NCBI RefSeq assembly: GCF_000423325.1
Contig: NZ_AUHT01000012.1
Coordinates: 124,001 to 188,000, forward strand
DNA length: 64,000 bases
DNA from: Lysobacter defluvii IMMIB APB-9 = DSM 18482
GTDB taxonomy: Bacteria > Pseudomonadota > Gammaproteobacteria > Xanthomonadales > Xanthomonadaceae
Direction: 5' to 3'
Part shown: piece after piece, positions 26,640-35,823 of the stretch
Position numbering within the stretch: the first letter of the stretch is position 1
Layout of the letters: each line of letters begins with the position of its first letter
Made by a program: the position numbers and the translations under genes
The notes under the pieces: generated by a model
The model's database searches: none
What the model saw: only the letters and a program-made list of their open reading frames with translations
Told to the model about the DNA's origin: nothing

Positions 26640-27440
26640 ATGAACGCGCCGACCCACGCTGGCGCCACGGCGCGCCCGTCGCCGCTGGCGCGTACCGTCC
26701 GCTACCTCTACCGGGTGCCGATGCTGCTGTGGCACCTGCTGGTCGACCTGCCGGTCGTGCTGCTGCTGATCACCCCGCCCACGCGCCACCTGCGCTGGAA
26801 CGGGGAACCCTTCCACGACCGCATGGTGCGCGCCTGGGCCGCGGGCCTGCTGCGGGTGTTCGGCATGCGCGGACTGCGGGTGGGCGAGCCGCTTCCCGGC
26901 GGGGTGATGTTCGTGGCCAACCACGTGAGCTGGCTGGACATCATCGCCCTGCACAGCCAGCGCATGATGGGTTTCGTCGCCAAGCGCGAGATCCGCGGCT
27001 GGCCACTCGTGGGCTGGATGGCCGAGCGCGGCCAGACCATTTTCCATGCCCGCGGCGACACCGAGTCGCTGGGGGGCGTGCTGCGCGAGATGCTGGCGCG
27101 GCTGCGCAGCGGCCGTGCCGTGGGCGTGTTCCCGGAGGGCGGCACCCGCGCCGGCGACCGGGTCGGCCCGTTCCACGCGCGCATCTTCCTGGCAGCCGTC
27201 GAGGCGGGTGCCGCGGTCCAGCCGGTGGCGCTGCGCTATGGCGCCGGGGGCCGCGACCAGCAGCGCGTCGCCTTCGGCAGGCGCGAGAACTTCCTGTCCA
27301 ACTTCCTGCGGCTGCTCGGTGAGCCGGGGCGCGAGGTCGAGGTGCACTTCCTCGAGCCGATCGCACCGGGTGCGGCGGAAGGGCGGCGGCGCATCGCCGA
27401 ACTGGCGCGCAGCCGCATCGTCGAGGTGATGGAGAACTGA
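26640..27440 (+). CDS. 1-acyl-sn-glycerol-3-phosphate acyltransferase (PlsC family)
   Basis: A 266-residue membrane-associated acyltransferase with a hydrophobic N-terminal helix (about residues 28-46). The catalytic NHVSWLD motif has His95 and Asp100 (H-x4-D). The substrate motif FPEGGTRAGD and a later PV-containing motif (VQPVALRYG) complete the family set. It would acylate lysophosphatidic acid or a related lipid. The next gene begins 10 bp downstream, so the two are likely one transcript. A second, distinct PlsC-like gene lies at 59815. Confidence 0.88.
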   Translation: MNAPTHAGATARPSPLARTVRYLYRVPMLLWHLLVDLPVVLLLITPPTRHLRWNGEPFHDRMVRAWAAGLLRVFGMRGLRVGEPLPGGVMFVANHVSWLDIIALHSQRMMGFVAKREIRGWPLVGWMAERGQTIFHARGDTESLGGVLREMLARLRSGRAVGVFPEGGTRAGDRVGPFHARIFLAAVEAGAAVQPVALRYGAGGRDQQRVAFGRRENFLSNFLRLLGEPGREVEVHFLEPIAPGAAEGRRRIAELARSRIVEVMEN

Positions 27441-27449
27441 GGGCGCCGG

Positions 27450-28448
27450 GTGCTGAGGGCCTCCGACTTCCATCCGCCGCGCTGGCTGCGGAACCGGCAC
27501 CTGCAGACCGTGCTCGGCAGTGCCGCCGTCCGCGGCCGCCGTGGCGCCAGGCTGCTGGCCGCCGCCGCGGCGCACACCCGGGAACTGCTCCTGGACGGTG
27601 GCGACGGGGTCCGGCTGCTGGGCCTGCACAGCGTCCCGGCGGGCCGCGGCGCGCGCGGCGTGGTCCTCCTGCTACACGGCTGGGAGGGCAGCGCGGACTC
27701 CACCTACATGCGCCTGGCCGCGGCCCGGCTGCTGGACGATGGTTTCGAGGTGGTGCGCCTGAACTTCCGCGACCACGGGCAGACCCACCACCTCAACGAG
27801 GGCCTGTTCCATTCCAACCTGATCGACGAGGTCGTGCACGCCGCCGTGGACCTGGCCGCGAGGCTCGGCACCGGTCCGCTGGCGGTGGGTGGCTATTCGC
27901 TGGGCGGCAACTTCGCCCTCCGGCTGGCACTGCGCGCACCGGCGGTAGGGCTGGCGCTATCGCAGGTCGCGGTCGTGTGCCCGCTGCTGGATCCGGCGCG
28001 GACCATGCTGGCCATGGAGCAGGGCTTCCCCGCCTACCTGCGGCACTTCGAGGCCCGCTGGCGGGCTTCGCTGCGGCGCAAGCGCGAGCTGTATCCGGAG
28101 CTGTACGACTTCGGCGACGACGTGCTCGCCCTTCGGATGCGCCCGCTCACGCAGTGGATGGTCGAGCGCAACACGGACTTCGGCACCCTCGAGCGCTACT
28201 TCGACGGCTACTCGGTGGCCGGCGACCGGCTGGCGGCGCTGCAGGTGCCGGCCAGCATCCTGACCGCCGCCGACGACCCGGTGATCCCGGTCGAGGATTT
28301 CCTCGAGGCGCGCCTGCCGGCGTCGGCCTGCCTGGAGATCTCCCGGTGGGGCGGGCACTGCGGCTTCGTGGAGGACGCGGCGCTCAACGGCTTCGGGGAG
28401 CGCTGGCTGGCGGAGAGGCTTTCCCGGCCAGCGCCGGGCCGGGGCTGA
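27450..28448 (+). CDS. YheT-like alpha/beta hydrolase
   Basis: A 332-residue alpha/beta hydrolase of the YheT (UPF0017) group. It starts with the family pattern FHPPRWLRNRHLQTVLGS, then the oxyanion segment LLLHGWEGS, the nucleophile elbow GYSLGGNF (Ser in G-x-S-x-G), and a late GGHCGF providing the His. The natural substrate of this group is not settled, though esterase activity is known. The start is the GTG at 27450, ten bases after the acyltransferase stop. Confidence 0.87.
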   Translation: MLRASDFHPPRWLRNRHLQTVLGSAAVRGRRGARLLAAAAAHTRELLLDGGDGVRLLGLHSVPAGRGARGVVLLLHGWEGSADSTYMRLAAARLLDDGFEVVRLNFRDHGQTHHLNEGLFHSNLIDEVVHAAVDLAARLGTGPLAVGGYSLGGNFALRLALRAPAVGLALSQVAVVCPLLDPARTMLAMEQGFPAYLRHFEARWRASLRRKRELYPELYDFGDDVLALRMRPLTQWMVERNTDFGTLERYFDGYSVAGDRLAALQVPASILTAADDPVIPVEDFLEARLPASACLEISRWGGHCGFVEDAALNGFGERWLAERLSRPAPGRG

Positions 28449-28487
28449 CGGCTACAATCGCCGGCCAGCCGTGATCCAGGGGAACCC

Positions 28488-30563
28488 ATGTACGACAACA
28501 TCACCGATGCCCTGCGCCGTGGCGCCGCAGACGAGGCAATGGCGCTCGCCCGGGAAGCGGTCGCGCAACAGCCGGAGGATGCCCAGGCATACCGCATGCT
28601 GGCCGCCGCGCAACGCCTCGCCGGCGAGGTGGACGCATCGCTGGAGACGATCGACAGGGCGATCGAGCTGGACCCGGAGAACGCCGACCTGCACCTGGAG
28701 CGCGCCGGGGCGCTGCTGCGCACCCGCAGGCTCGACCAGGCCGAGCAGGCCCTGGCCCAGAGCTCCGGCCTGGATCCGAACCTCTTTCCTGCCTACACCC
28801 TGCAGGCGCAGCTGGCCCTCGGTCGTGGCGACTTCGAGGAAGCACAGCGGCTGACGCGTACCGCCGGGCGCATCCATCCCGACCACCCGCACGTGGCGGC
28901 GCTGGAAGGGACGCTGGCGCTGCGCCGGGGCGATGCCGAGCGCGCGATGGGGATCCTCAGCGAGGCGAACCGCCGCTACCCGGGTGAGCCGGTGTTGCAG
29001 CACGCGCTCGGCTTCGCCTACTTCACCGCGGGCCACTTCGCCTTCGCGGAGCAGGCGTTCCGGCAACTGCGCGAAACGCAGGCCGACTCGCTGTCGATCC
29101 GCATCCTGCTGGCCCAGCTCATGGCCCGGCAGGGGCGCCCGGGCGATGCGCTCGACGAGCTTGGGCCGATGCTCGAGCGACCGGGTTCCGGCCCGGCCCT
29201 GCAGCGGCTGGCCGGGGAGCTGGCCCTGGGCGCGGGGCGCAACGCGGAAGCGCGCGAGCTCCTCCTCCGCGCGCTTCACGCGGAGCCCGGCGACCGGCGC
29301 ACGTTGTCGGCGATGCTGGAGGCGTGGCGGCGCCTGGACGCCTCCGACGAGGCCCGGAAGACCCTCGACGACCTGCTCGCCGGGCACCCCCGGCAGCTTG
29401 ACCTGTGGCAGGCGCGACTGGCGATCGAAGCCTTCGCCGGGCCGGAAGCGCGCGAAATCGTCCAGCGCTGGCGCGAGGCCGATCCGGAGTCCGTGCCGGC
29501 ACTCATGGCCGCGATCACGATCCACGACGCGCATGGCGAGCGCGAGGACGCTGCGGCCCTGGCGCGCCAGGTGAACGAGCTCGACCCCAATTTCATGCCC
29601 GCGCAGACGCGGACGCTGGAAGCCCTGCTCGATACCGACCCGGCCGCCGCCGTGGCCCACGCGGAATCCCTGGTCGAGGCTGCGGCCAACGACCAGGACA
29701 AACGCGATCGCCGCCGCATGCTCGGTCGCACGTTCGACCTGGTGGGCGACTACGGCGCCGCCGCCACGACGTGGGCGGGCCTGCACGCGGACGTCGCGGG
29801 CACGAGGTTCCCGCTTCCGCCGCGGGGCAAGGGCGGGGCCGAGCTGCCGGCCCTGGCACCCCGCCCCGCGGGCGCCCCGCTCACGGCGTTCCTGTGGGGA
29901 GCGCCGGGCAGTCTGTATGAGCGTTTCGCCACCACGCTCGCCCTGGTGGGCGCGCCGCTGAAGGCGGATCGCTTCGGTGCGACGCCGCCGGCCGACCTGT
30001 TCCAGCGCTTCCGGACCCCGGAGGACCTGGAGTCGGGGCAGGTGGCGCCCGCCGCCGCGGCGCAGGAGTGGCGCGAGGCGCTGCCGGCGCGGGGTGTCCG
30101 TCCGGGCGGACCCCTGATCGACCTGTTGCTGTGGTGGGACAACTCGATGTTGCACGTGCTGCGCCCGCACGTGCCGGAGGGCGTGTTGCTGGTCGCACTG
30201 CGCGACCCGCGCGACATGCTCCTCGACTGGCTCGCCTGGGGGACGGCGGCTCCCTACGCGCTGCCGGACGCGGAGCAGGCCGCGCAGTGGCTCTCGGGGC
30301 TGCTCGAACAGGTGGCCGAGTTGCACGAAGGCGATCTGTACCCGCACCGCCTGCTGCGCCTGGACGGGATCGAGGATGACCCGGAGGCGATCGCCTCGCT
30401 GCTCTCCCAGGCGCTGGATGTCCGCGTCGGCGCGGTGCCGCCGGAGCGCCTGGGCGGGCGCCGCCTCGCCTCCGGGCATTGGCGCAACTATTCCCGGGCA
30501 CTGGCGCCTGCCTTCGCCGTCCTCGGCCCGGTCGCGCAGCGCCTCGGGTACCCGGAAGCCTGA
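28488..30563 (+). CDS. TPR protein with degenerate sulfotransferase-like C-terminus
   Basis: A 691-residue soluble protein. Residues 1-440 are helical tetratricopeptide repeats, clearest at the start (for example AEQALAQSSGLDPNLFPAYT). Residues about 455-691 resemble the sulfotransferase fold seen in other bacterial TPR-sulfotransferases: the entry strand FLWGAPGSLYERF, the LLVALRDPRDMLLDW core and a C-terminal helix. The PAPS-binding P-loop residues (usually G-x-P-R-S-G-T/S) are not conserved, since the loop reads GAPGSLYERF, so activity may be lost or altered. The ATG at 28488 follows CAGGGGA. No partner is apparent. Confidence 0.72.
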   Translation: MYDNITDALRRGAADEAMALAREAVAQQPEDAQAYRMLAAAQRLAGEVDASLETIDRAIELDPENADLHLERAGALLRTRRLDQAEQALAQSSGLDPNLFPAYTLQAQLALGRGDFEEAQRLTRTAGRIHPDHPHVAALEGTLALRRGDAERAMGILSEANRRYPGEPVLQHALGFAYFTAGHFAFAEQAFRQLRETQADSLSIRILLAQLMARQGRPGDALDELGPMLERPGSGPALQRLAGELALGAGRNAEARELLLRALHAEPGDRRTLSAMLEAWRRLDASDEARKTLDDLLAGHPRQLDLWQARLAIEAFAGPEAREIVQRWREADPESVPALMAAITIHDAHGEREDAAALARQVNELDPNFMPAQTRTLEALLDTDPAAAVAHAESLVEAAANDQDKRDRRRMLGRTFDLVGDYGAAATTWAGLHADVAGTRFPLPPRGKGGAELPALAPRPAGAPLTAFLWGAPGSLYERFATTLALVGAPLKADRFGATPPADLFQRFRTPEDLESGQVAPAAAAQEWREALPARGVRPGGPLIDLLLWWDNSMLHVLRPHVPEGVLLVALRDPRDMLLDWLAWGTAAPYALPDAEQAAQWLSGLLEQVAELHEGDLYPHRLLRLDGIEDDPEAIASLLSQALDVRVGAVPPERLGGRRLASGHWRNYSRALAPAFAVLGPVAQRLGYPEA

Positions 30564-30623
30564 CCGGCACCTCCGGGTGCCGGCTCTGGCAGACTCGGGC
30601 CGGTACCAATCCTGGGAGCAGCC

Positions 30624-31256
30624 ATGCAGATCCGCAGCGACAGTTTCAGCAACGGCAGCCCGATCCCGGCCCATTTCTGCGCAGGGCAGCGCAGCGACGG
30701 GCAGGTCGGCTTCGGGCCCAACCGCAACCCGCACCTCGCCTGGAGCGGCGCACCGCAGGGCACGCGTTCCTTCGCCCTGCTGTGCCTGGACCCGGATGCG
30801 CCGACCCGGCCCGAGCTGGCCGGCAAGGAAGGCGTGCAGATCCCGACCGACCTGCCGCGTACCCACTTCTGCCACTGGGCCGTGGCCGGTATTCCGGTCG
30901 GCGTGCAGGAGATCGCCGAGGGCGCCTTCAGCGACGGGGTCACTCCCGGCGGCAAGCCGCGCGCGGAGGGTCCGGGCGGGAGCCGCCAGGGCCTCAACGA
31001 CTTCACTGGCTGGTTCGCAGGCGACCCGGATCTGGCCGGCGACTGGTGGGGATACGACGGCCCGTTCCCGCCGCCCAACGACCTGCTGGTGCACCGCTAC
31101 TTCTTCCGGGTGTTCGCGCTGGACACCGACGCGCTGGAGCTGCCCGATCGCTTCACCGGCGCCGACCTGCTGCGCGCGATGCACGGCCATGTCCTCGCCG
31201 AGGCCATGGTGCACGGCACCTACACGCTCAATCCTGAGGCCGCGCCGCTGCCCTGA
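30624..31256 (+). CDS. PEBP-family (YbhB/YbcL) protein
   Basis: A 210-residue phosphatidylethanolamine-binding-protein-like fold. Family features are LCLDPDAPTRPE, HFCHWAVAGIP, and the C-terminal YFFRVFALDTDALELP. Bacterial members are of unclear function, often called Raf-kinase-inhibitor-like. It is longer than YbhB because of an insertion around residues 105-140. GGGAG lies 6 nt before the ATG at 30624. It converges on uppP across a shared hairpin. Confidence 0.88.
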   Translation: MQIRSDSFSNGSPIPAHFCAGQRSDGQVGFGPNRNPHLAWSGAPQGTRSFALLCLDPDAPTRPELAGKEGVQIPTDLPRTHFCHWAVAGIPVGVQEIAEGAFSDGVTPGGKPRAEGPGGSRQGLNDFTGWFAGDPDLAGDWWGYDGPFPPPNDLLVHRYFFRVFALDTDALELPDRFTGADLLRAMHGHVLAEAMVHGTYTLNPEAAPLP

Positions 31257-31287
31257 CCGGGCGCGGCGGAAGCGCCCCCCACCCCCA

Positions 31288-31313
31288 CCCCCTCCCGCGC
31301 GCGGGAGAGGGGG
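31288..31313. terminator. bidirectional terminator hairpin
   Basis: A G+C inverted repeat (CTCCCGC / GCGGGAG, extended by C-runs and G-runs with one bulged A) lies between the convergent PEBP and uppP genes and could end both transcripts. Confidence 0.6.
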
Positions 31314-31314
31314 C

Positions 31315-32106
31315 TCACTCGCCGATCGGCAGCCAAGCCAGCAGGACCACGCCGAGCACGATGCGGTAGATCGCGAACGGCGTGTAGTCGTGCTTCTTGA
31401 TGTAGCCCAGCAGCCAGCGCACGGCGATGAAGCCGGTGGCGCTGGCGGCGGCGAAGGCCAGCGCCAGCTCGCCCCAGGCCTCGCCGCCGGTGCCGGAGGC
31501 CAGCAGGTGCTCGACCAGCGCGAAGCCGCTGGCGGCGAACATGGTCGGGATGCCGACCAGGAACACGAACTCGGTCGATGCAGAGCGGTTGCTGCCGAGG
31601 ATCATCGCCAGGAAGATCGCCGAGGCCGAGCGCGAGGTGCCGGGGAACACGCCGGCGACCACCTGCGCCAGGCCGACCAGCACCGCGATCGTCCAGGTGA
31701 TGTGCGCCGAGCCGGGCCGCCGGCGCGCGATGCGCTCGGCGAGGATCATCCACACCCCGCCCAGGATCAGCGCCCAGGCGATCGGCGACACGGTCTCCGG
31801 CAGCTCCCATCCCGCCAGTCGGACCGGCAGCCCCACCGCCGCAGTGACCAGGAACGCCACCGCCAGCTTGGCCAGGTAGTCGCGGTTGTCGCGCTGGTCC
31901 AGCCCGGTCGCCAGCGACCACAGCCGCTGCCGGAACACCAGCGTGATCGCCAGGATCGCCCCGGCCTGGATGACGATGTTGAACAGGTCCGAGCGCGCGC
32001 CCAGCCAGTGCTGCGCGATCAGCAGGTGGCCGGTGCTGGAGACCGGGAGGAATTCGGTCAGGCCCTCGAGGATGCCGAGCAGCAGCGCGGCCAGGAAATC
32101 GGGCAT
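31315..32106 (-). CDS. uppP: undecaprenyl-diphosphatase UppP (BacA)
   Basis: A 263-residue integral membrane enzyme that dephosphorylates undecaprenyl pyrophosphate, recycling the lipid carrier for peptidoglycan and other polymers. The catalytic patterns are intact: the first repeat [18 protein letters not shown] with its Glu residues, and the second PGTSRSASA with the catalytic Arg region. About eight hydrophobic helices are visible. The ATG at 32106 gives the usual length. Its 5' end faces the glnA promoter region across 305 bp. Confidence 0.95.
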   Translation of the reverse strand: MPDFLAALLLGILEGLTEFLPVSSTGHLLIAQHWLGARSDLFNIVIQAGAILAITLVFRQRLWSLATGLDQRDNRDYLAKLAVAFLVTAAVGLPVRLAGWELPETVSPIAWALILGGVWMILAERIARRRPGSAHITWTIAVLVGLAQVVAGVFPGTSRSASAIFLAMILGSNRSASTEFVFLVGIPTMFAASGFALVEHLLASGTGGEAWGELALAFAAASATGFIAVRWLLGYIKKHDYTPFAIYRIVLGVVLLAWLPIGE

Positions 32107-32186
32107 GGGTCAGGGAACCAGGAAGAAGGGGTGGCGCCGGGCCGCGGCCGGCCGCCGGATCGCTGCGCAGGATAGCAGCGCGCCCG

Positions 32187-32203
32187 TGCGCCATACCGGT
32201 GCA
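32187..32203 (+). promoter_or_regulatory. NtrC-type enhancer site 1 upstream of glnA
   Basis: TGCGCCATACCGGTGCA matches the NtrC dyad TGCACC-N5-GGTGCA with one mismatch. It is centred 30 bp (about three helical turns) from a second such site, as in tandem glnA enhancers. Confidence 0.7.
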
Positions 32204-32216
32204 GGGTGGCTGCGGC

Positions 32217-32233
32217 TGCACCGACATGGCGCA
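32217..32233 (+). promoter_or_regulatory. NtrC-type enhancer site 2 upstream of glnA
   Basis: TGCACCGACATGGCGCA matches the NtrC dyad TGCACC-N5-GGTGCA with one mismatch. Together with site 1 it lies roughly 120-160 bp upstream of the sigma-54 box. Confidence 0.7.
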
Positions 32234-32353
32234 AGCAGGAGCCGGGGCAGCCCAGGCGCGGAGGGCGCCAGCGGCGGGCCGGTGCGGGCGCAGGCGTTGC
32301 CCCACGGCCACTTCGCGCCCTAGGCCGCGGACACGTCCCGCCTGCACCCCCGC

Positions 32354-32369
32354 TGGCACACTGCATGCA
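32354..32369 (+). promoter_or_regulatory. sigma-54 (RpoN) promoter of glnA
   Basis: TGGCACACTGCATGCA matches the -24/-12 consensus TGGCAC-N5-TTGCW at all positions but one. The spacing of GG and GC is the required 10 bp. It lies about 43 bp before the glnA start codon and downstream of two NtrC-type dyads. Confidence 0.8.
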
Positions 32370-32411
32370 ATGCCCTTACGGGAACCCCGCCCAAGCCACG
32401 GCCCAACGCAC

Positions 32412-33821
32412 ATGTCCATCGAAAACATCACCCGCCTGATCAACGACCACCGCATCGAGTTCATCGACCTGCGCTTCACCGACATGCGCGGGGTATGGCA
32501 CCACGTCACCTTCCCGGCCTCGATCGCCGACGACGCGCTGCTGGAGGACGGGCGCATGTTCGACGGCTCGTCGATCGCCGGGTGGAAGGGCATCCAGAAC
32601 TCCGACATGGTCCTGCTGCCCGACCCGGAGAGCGCCTTCGTCGACCCGTTCACCGCCGACCCGACGCTGGTGGTGTCCTGCGACATCCTGGATCCGCAGA
32701 CCATGCAGGCCTACACCCGCGACCCGCGCGGCATCGCCCGGCGCGCCGAGGCCTTCCTCAAGTCCAGCGGCATCGCCGACCAGGCCTTCTTCGGCCCGGA
32801 GCCGGAGTTCTTCATCTTCGATTCGGTGCGCTACGCCAACGACATGGGGCACACCTTCTTCCACGTGGACTCCGAGGAGGCGGCCTGGAACTCCGGCCGC
32901 GAGTACGAGGGCGGCAACACCGGCTACCGGCCCGGGGTGAAGGGCGGTTACTTCCCGGTCGCGCCGTTCGACCAGCTCCACGACATCCGCGCCGAGATGT
33001 GCAAGGTGCTGACCTCGCTCGGCATCGAGGTCGAGGTCCACCACCACGAGGTTGCCAACGCCGGCCAGTGCGAGATCGGCGCCCGCTTCAACACGCTGGT
33101 GCGCAAGGCCGACGAGCTGCAGATGCTCAAGTACGTGGTCAAGAACGTCGCCCACCGCAACGGCAAGACCGCGACCTTCATGCCCAAGCCGATCGTCGGC
33201 GACAACGGCAGCGGCATGCACGTGCACCAGAGCCTGGCCAAGGGCGGGCAGAACCTGTTCACCGGCGACGGTTACGGCGGGCTGAGCCAGACCGCGCTGT
33301 GGTACATCGGCGGCATCTTCAAGCACGCCCGCGCCATCAACGCCTTCGCCAACGCCGGCACCAACAGCTACAAGCGCCTGGTCCCCGGCTTCGAGGCGCC
33401 GGTGATGCTGGCCTACTCGGCGTCCAACCGCTCCGCCTCCTGCCGCATCCCGTACGTCACCAACCCCAAGGCACGCCGCGTCGAGATGCGCTTCCCGGAC
33501 CCGATCCAGTCCGGCTACCTGACCTTCGCCGCGCTGCTGATGGCCGGCCTGGACGGCATCCGCAACCAGATCGACCCCGGCGCCCCGAGCGACAAGGACC
33601 TCTACGACCTGCCGCCGGAGGAAGAGAAGGGCATTCCCACCGTCTGCGCCTCCCTCGACCAGGCGCTGGAGGCCCTCGACGGCGACCGCGAGTTCCTCAA
33701 GGCCGGCGGGGTGTTCACCGACGACTTCATCGATGCCTACATCGGGCTGAAGATGAAGGAGGTCACCGCCTTCCGTGCGGCGACGCATCCGCTCGAGTAC
33801 CAGATGTACTACGCGATCTAG
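32412..33821 (+). CDS. glnA: glutamine synthetase type I
   Basis: GlnA makes glutamine from glutamate, ammonia and ATP. The 469-residue protein has the same length as the enteric enzyme. It shows [20 protein letters not shown], the glycine-rich [10 protein letters not shown] and RSASCRIP. The adenylylation site is conserved as Tyr398 in DLYDLPPEE, so it is probably controlled by GlnE. Upstream lie two NtrC-type dyads and a sigma-54 promoter, which implies induction under nitrogen limitation by the NtrB-NtrC pair encoded further right. The ATG at 32412 starts the conserved sequence; no glnB or amt gene follows. Confidence 0.97.
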   Translation: MSIENITRLINDHRIEFIDLRFTDMRGVWHHVTFPASIADDALLEDGRMFDGSSIAGWKGIQNSDMVLLPDPESAFVDPFTADPTLVVSCDILDPQTMQAYTRDPRGIARRAEAFLKSSGIADQAFFGPEPEFFIFDSVRYANDMGHTFFHVDSEEAAWNSGREYEGGNTGYRPGVKGGYFPVAPFDQLHDIRAEMCKVLTSLGIEVEVHHHEVANAGQCEIGARFNTLVRKADELQMLKYVVKNVAHRNGKTATFMPKPIVGDNGSGMHVHQSLAKGGQNLFTGDGYGGLSQTALWYIGGIFKHARAINAFANAGTNSYKRLVPGFEAPVMLAYSASNRSASCRIPYVTNPKARRVEMRFPDPIQSGYLTFAALLMAGLDGIRNQIDPGAPSDKDLYDLPPEEEKGIPTVCASLDQALEALDGDREFLKAGGVFTDDFIDAYIGLKMKEVTAFRAATHPLEYQMYYAI

Positions 33822-33849
33822 GGCGTCGGCTCCGGGGGGAGCGGGCTGA

Positions 33850-34345
33850 GGGGCGGGTGCTTGCCGCCCGGTTCGGTCGCGCCATCCATGGCGCGACTCA
33901 CCGGCCGCAGGCCCCGCTACGCGGGTCCGGCCCGGCGCAGCGCGCCGGGCGTTCGGCCGGGCGCGCGGCAGTGCCGCGCAAGCAGCCCGGCCTCACCCAT
34001 GGCCTGCTTCGGCAACACCCGCCCCTCATCCCGCCCCCGCGGTTGGTTTGTGTTGGCACAAGAAGAAGCAAACAGCGGGTGCCCGGTGCTCCGCCGTGCG
34101 CCTAGGCGAAGCGGCACATCAGTCGATGGAGTCTCGCCTGAAGTGGGAGCGTGTTTGATGTGCTGAGTATTCGCCCACTCATCTCACCCAAGTTGCAGGG
34201 GAAGGTGCCCCTTGTTGAGAGTGCCGCGTCATTGAAACGCCGGTGCGGCGTCGGGGTGGGGTGTTGCCGGAGTGGGCCATGGATGGCCCACGCCCGGTGA
34301 GTCGGCCCATGGATGGGCCGACCGAACCGGCCGGCAAGCACCCCA
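33850..34345. repeat. palindromic repeat cluster with an inverted pair (REP/BIME-like)
   Basis: The 635-bp gap between glnA and the inositol-phosphate synthase gene has no convincing gene. It contains many hairpins. Around 33850-33907 and, in reverse orientation, 34291-34344 there are two copies of one element (…TTGCCG, GGTTCGGTCG, a CCATCCATGG core, GACTCACCGG). The stem arms differ by compensating changes: CGCGCC/GGCGCG in one copy, CGGCCC/GGGCCG in the other. Further hairpins follow at about 33911-33970 (CCCGC/GCGGG, CCCGGCGC/GCGCCGGG, GCGCGGCA/TGCCGCGC), and a third CCATGGATGG palindrome lies at 34276-34290. Open frames here are spurious. Confidence 0.7.
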
Positions 34346-34456
34346 CCACGGCGACGCTCCCCCCGAAGCCCGGACACCCTCCCCACCGCGCCTTCACCTC
34401 CTCCACGCCCCCGCGCATTCATGCTTTGTTCCTTCCCGCGCAGGAGGCGAACCCAT

Positions 34457-35782
34457 ATGGAGCAGACGATCCGACCGCCGCGGGGCCGCCTCGCGGTCCT
34501 GATGCCCGGCCTGGGCGCCGTCGCCACCACCCTCATCGCAGGTGTCGCCGCGGTGCGCCGGCAACTGGCCGAGCCGGTCGGCTCGCTGACCCAGATGGGG
34601 CGCATGCCCGGTGAGGACGGGTCGCCGGTGCGGATCGCGGACGTGGTGCCGCTGGCGACCCTGGACGAGCTGGTGTTCGGCGGCTGGGACGTTTATCCCG
34701 ACAACGTGTACGAGGCCGCGCGCAAGGCCGCGGTGCTGGAGCCGGCGCAGCTGCAGGCGCTGCGCCCGGAACTGGAGCGCATCCGCCCGATGGAGGCGGT
34801 GTTCGATCCGGCCTACGTCCCCAACCTGCACGGCAGCCACGTCAAGGACGTGCGCGGCAAGGCCGCGCAGGCGCGCGCGCTGATGGACGACATCCGCGGG
34901 TTCATGCAGGCCAATGGCTGCGAGCGGGCGGTCATGGTCTGGTGTGCCTCGACCGAGGTGTACACGCAGCCCTCAATGGTCCATCAGGACCTCGACGCCT
35001 TCGAGGAGGGGCTGGAGAACGACGACCCGGCGATCGCGCCTTCGATGATCTACGCCTACGCAGCGATCCGCTGCGGGGTGCCGTTTGCCAACGGCGCGCC
35101 CAACCTGGCCTGCGACGTGCCCGCGCTGGTGCAGCTGGCGAAGCGCTGCGGCGTGCCGATCGCCGGCAAGGACTTCAAGACCGGCCAGACGCTGATGAAG
35201 ACGATCCTCGCGCCGGGGCTGCAGGCGCGCGCGCTGGGCATCAACGGCTGGTTCTCGTCGAACATCCTCGGCAACCGCGACGGCTACGTGCTCGACAACC
35301 CGGACAACTTCCGCACCAAGGAGGTCTCCAAGCTCGGGGTGCTCGAGGACATCCTGCGCCCGGACCTCAACCCGGACCTGTACGGCGACATGCACCACCA
35401 GGTGCGGATCAACTACTACCCGCCGCACGGGGACAACAAGGAAAGCTGGGACAACATCGACATCTTCGGCTGGCTCGGCTACCGCATGCAGATCAAGATC
35501 AACTTCCTCTGCCGCGACTCGATCCTGGCCGCGCCCATCGCGCTGGACCTCGCGTTGCTGTCGGACCTGGCCTCGCGCGCCGGCATGTCGGGCGTGCAGG
35601 AATGGCTGTCGTTCTACTTCAAGTCGCCGCAGGTGGAAGGCGGCGCGCGCCCCGAGCACGACGTGTTCCGCCAGCTGGCGAAGCTGCACGAAACCCTTCG
35701 CCGGATCGGCGCGCTTGAACCCGCCGACGAGGCCGGGAACGAGGCGCCGGCGGCCGCGCTTGCCGCCGCCGCGACCCACTGA
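34457..35782 (+). CDS. ino1: inositol-3-phosphate synthase (Ino1/MIPS)
   Basis: This 441-residue NAD-dependent enzyme isomerises glucose-6-phosphate to L-myo-inositol-1(3)-phosphate. The sequence has the N-terminal Rossmann stretch LMPGLGAVATTLIAGV, the MIPS core KDFKTGQTLMKTILAPGL, and SSNILGNRDGYVLDNPDNF. The lysine-rich active-site part lies in DNKESWDNIDIFGW. The ATG at 34457 follows AGGAGG at good spacing. The enzyme is uncommon in gammaproteobacteria. It heads a small cluster with a glycosidase and a glycosyltransferase, suggesting an inositol-containing glycan or lipid. Confidence 0.93.
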   Translation: MEQTIRPPRGRLAVLMPGLGAVATTLIAGVAAVRRQLAEPVGSLTQMGRMPGEDGSPVRIADVVPLATLDELVFGGWDVYPDNVYEAARKAAVLEPAQLQALRPELERIRPMEAVFDPAYVPNLHGSHVKDVRGKAAQARALMDDIRGFMQANGCERAVMVWCASTEVYTQPSMVHQDLDAFEEGLENDDPAIAPSMIYAYAAIRCGVPFANGAPNLACDVPALVQLAKRCGVPIAGKDFKTGQTLMKTILAPGLQARALGINGWFSSNILGNRDGYVLDNPDNFRTKEVSKLGVLEDILRPDLNPDLYGDMHHQVRINYYPPHGDNKESWDNIDIFGWLGYRMQIKINFLCRDSILAAPIALDLALLSDLASRAGMSGVQEWLSFYFKSPQVEGGARPEHDVFRQLAKLHETLRRIGALEPADEAGNEAPAAALAAAATH

Positions 35783-35823
35783 TCCGCTGGTCCAGCCCTT
35801 CCCTCGGAGTACCCCGGAACAAC

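Noticed and set aside
28452-31214. 920-codon open frame on the minus strand
   Set aside because: It lies opposite the TPR-sulfotransferase-like and PEBP genes, both with recognisable folds.
34102-34605. 167-codon open frame on the minus strand between glnA and ino1
   Set aside because: It crosses the palindromic repeat cluster and the ino1 start; composition is repeat-derived.
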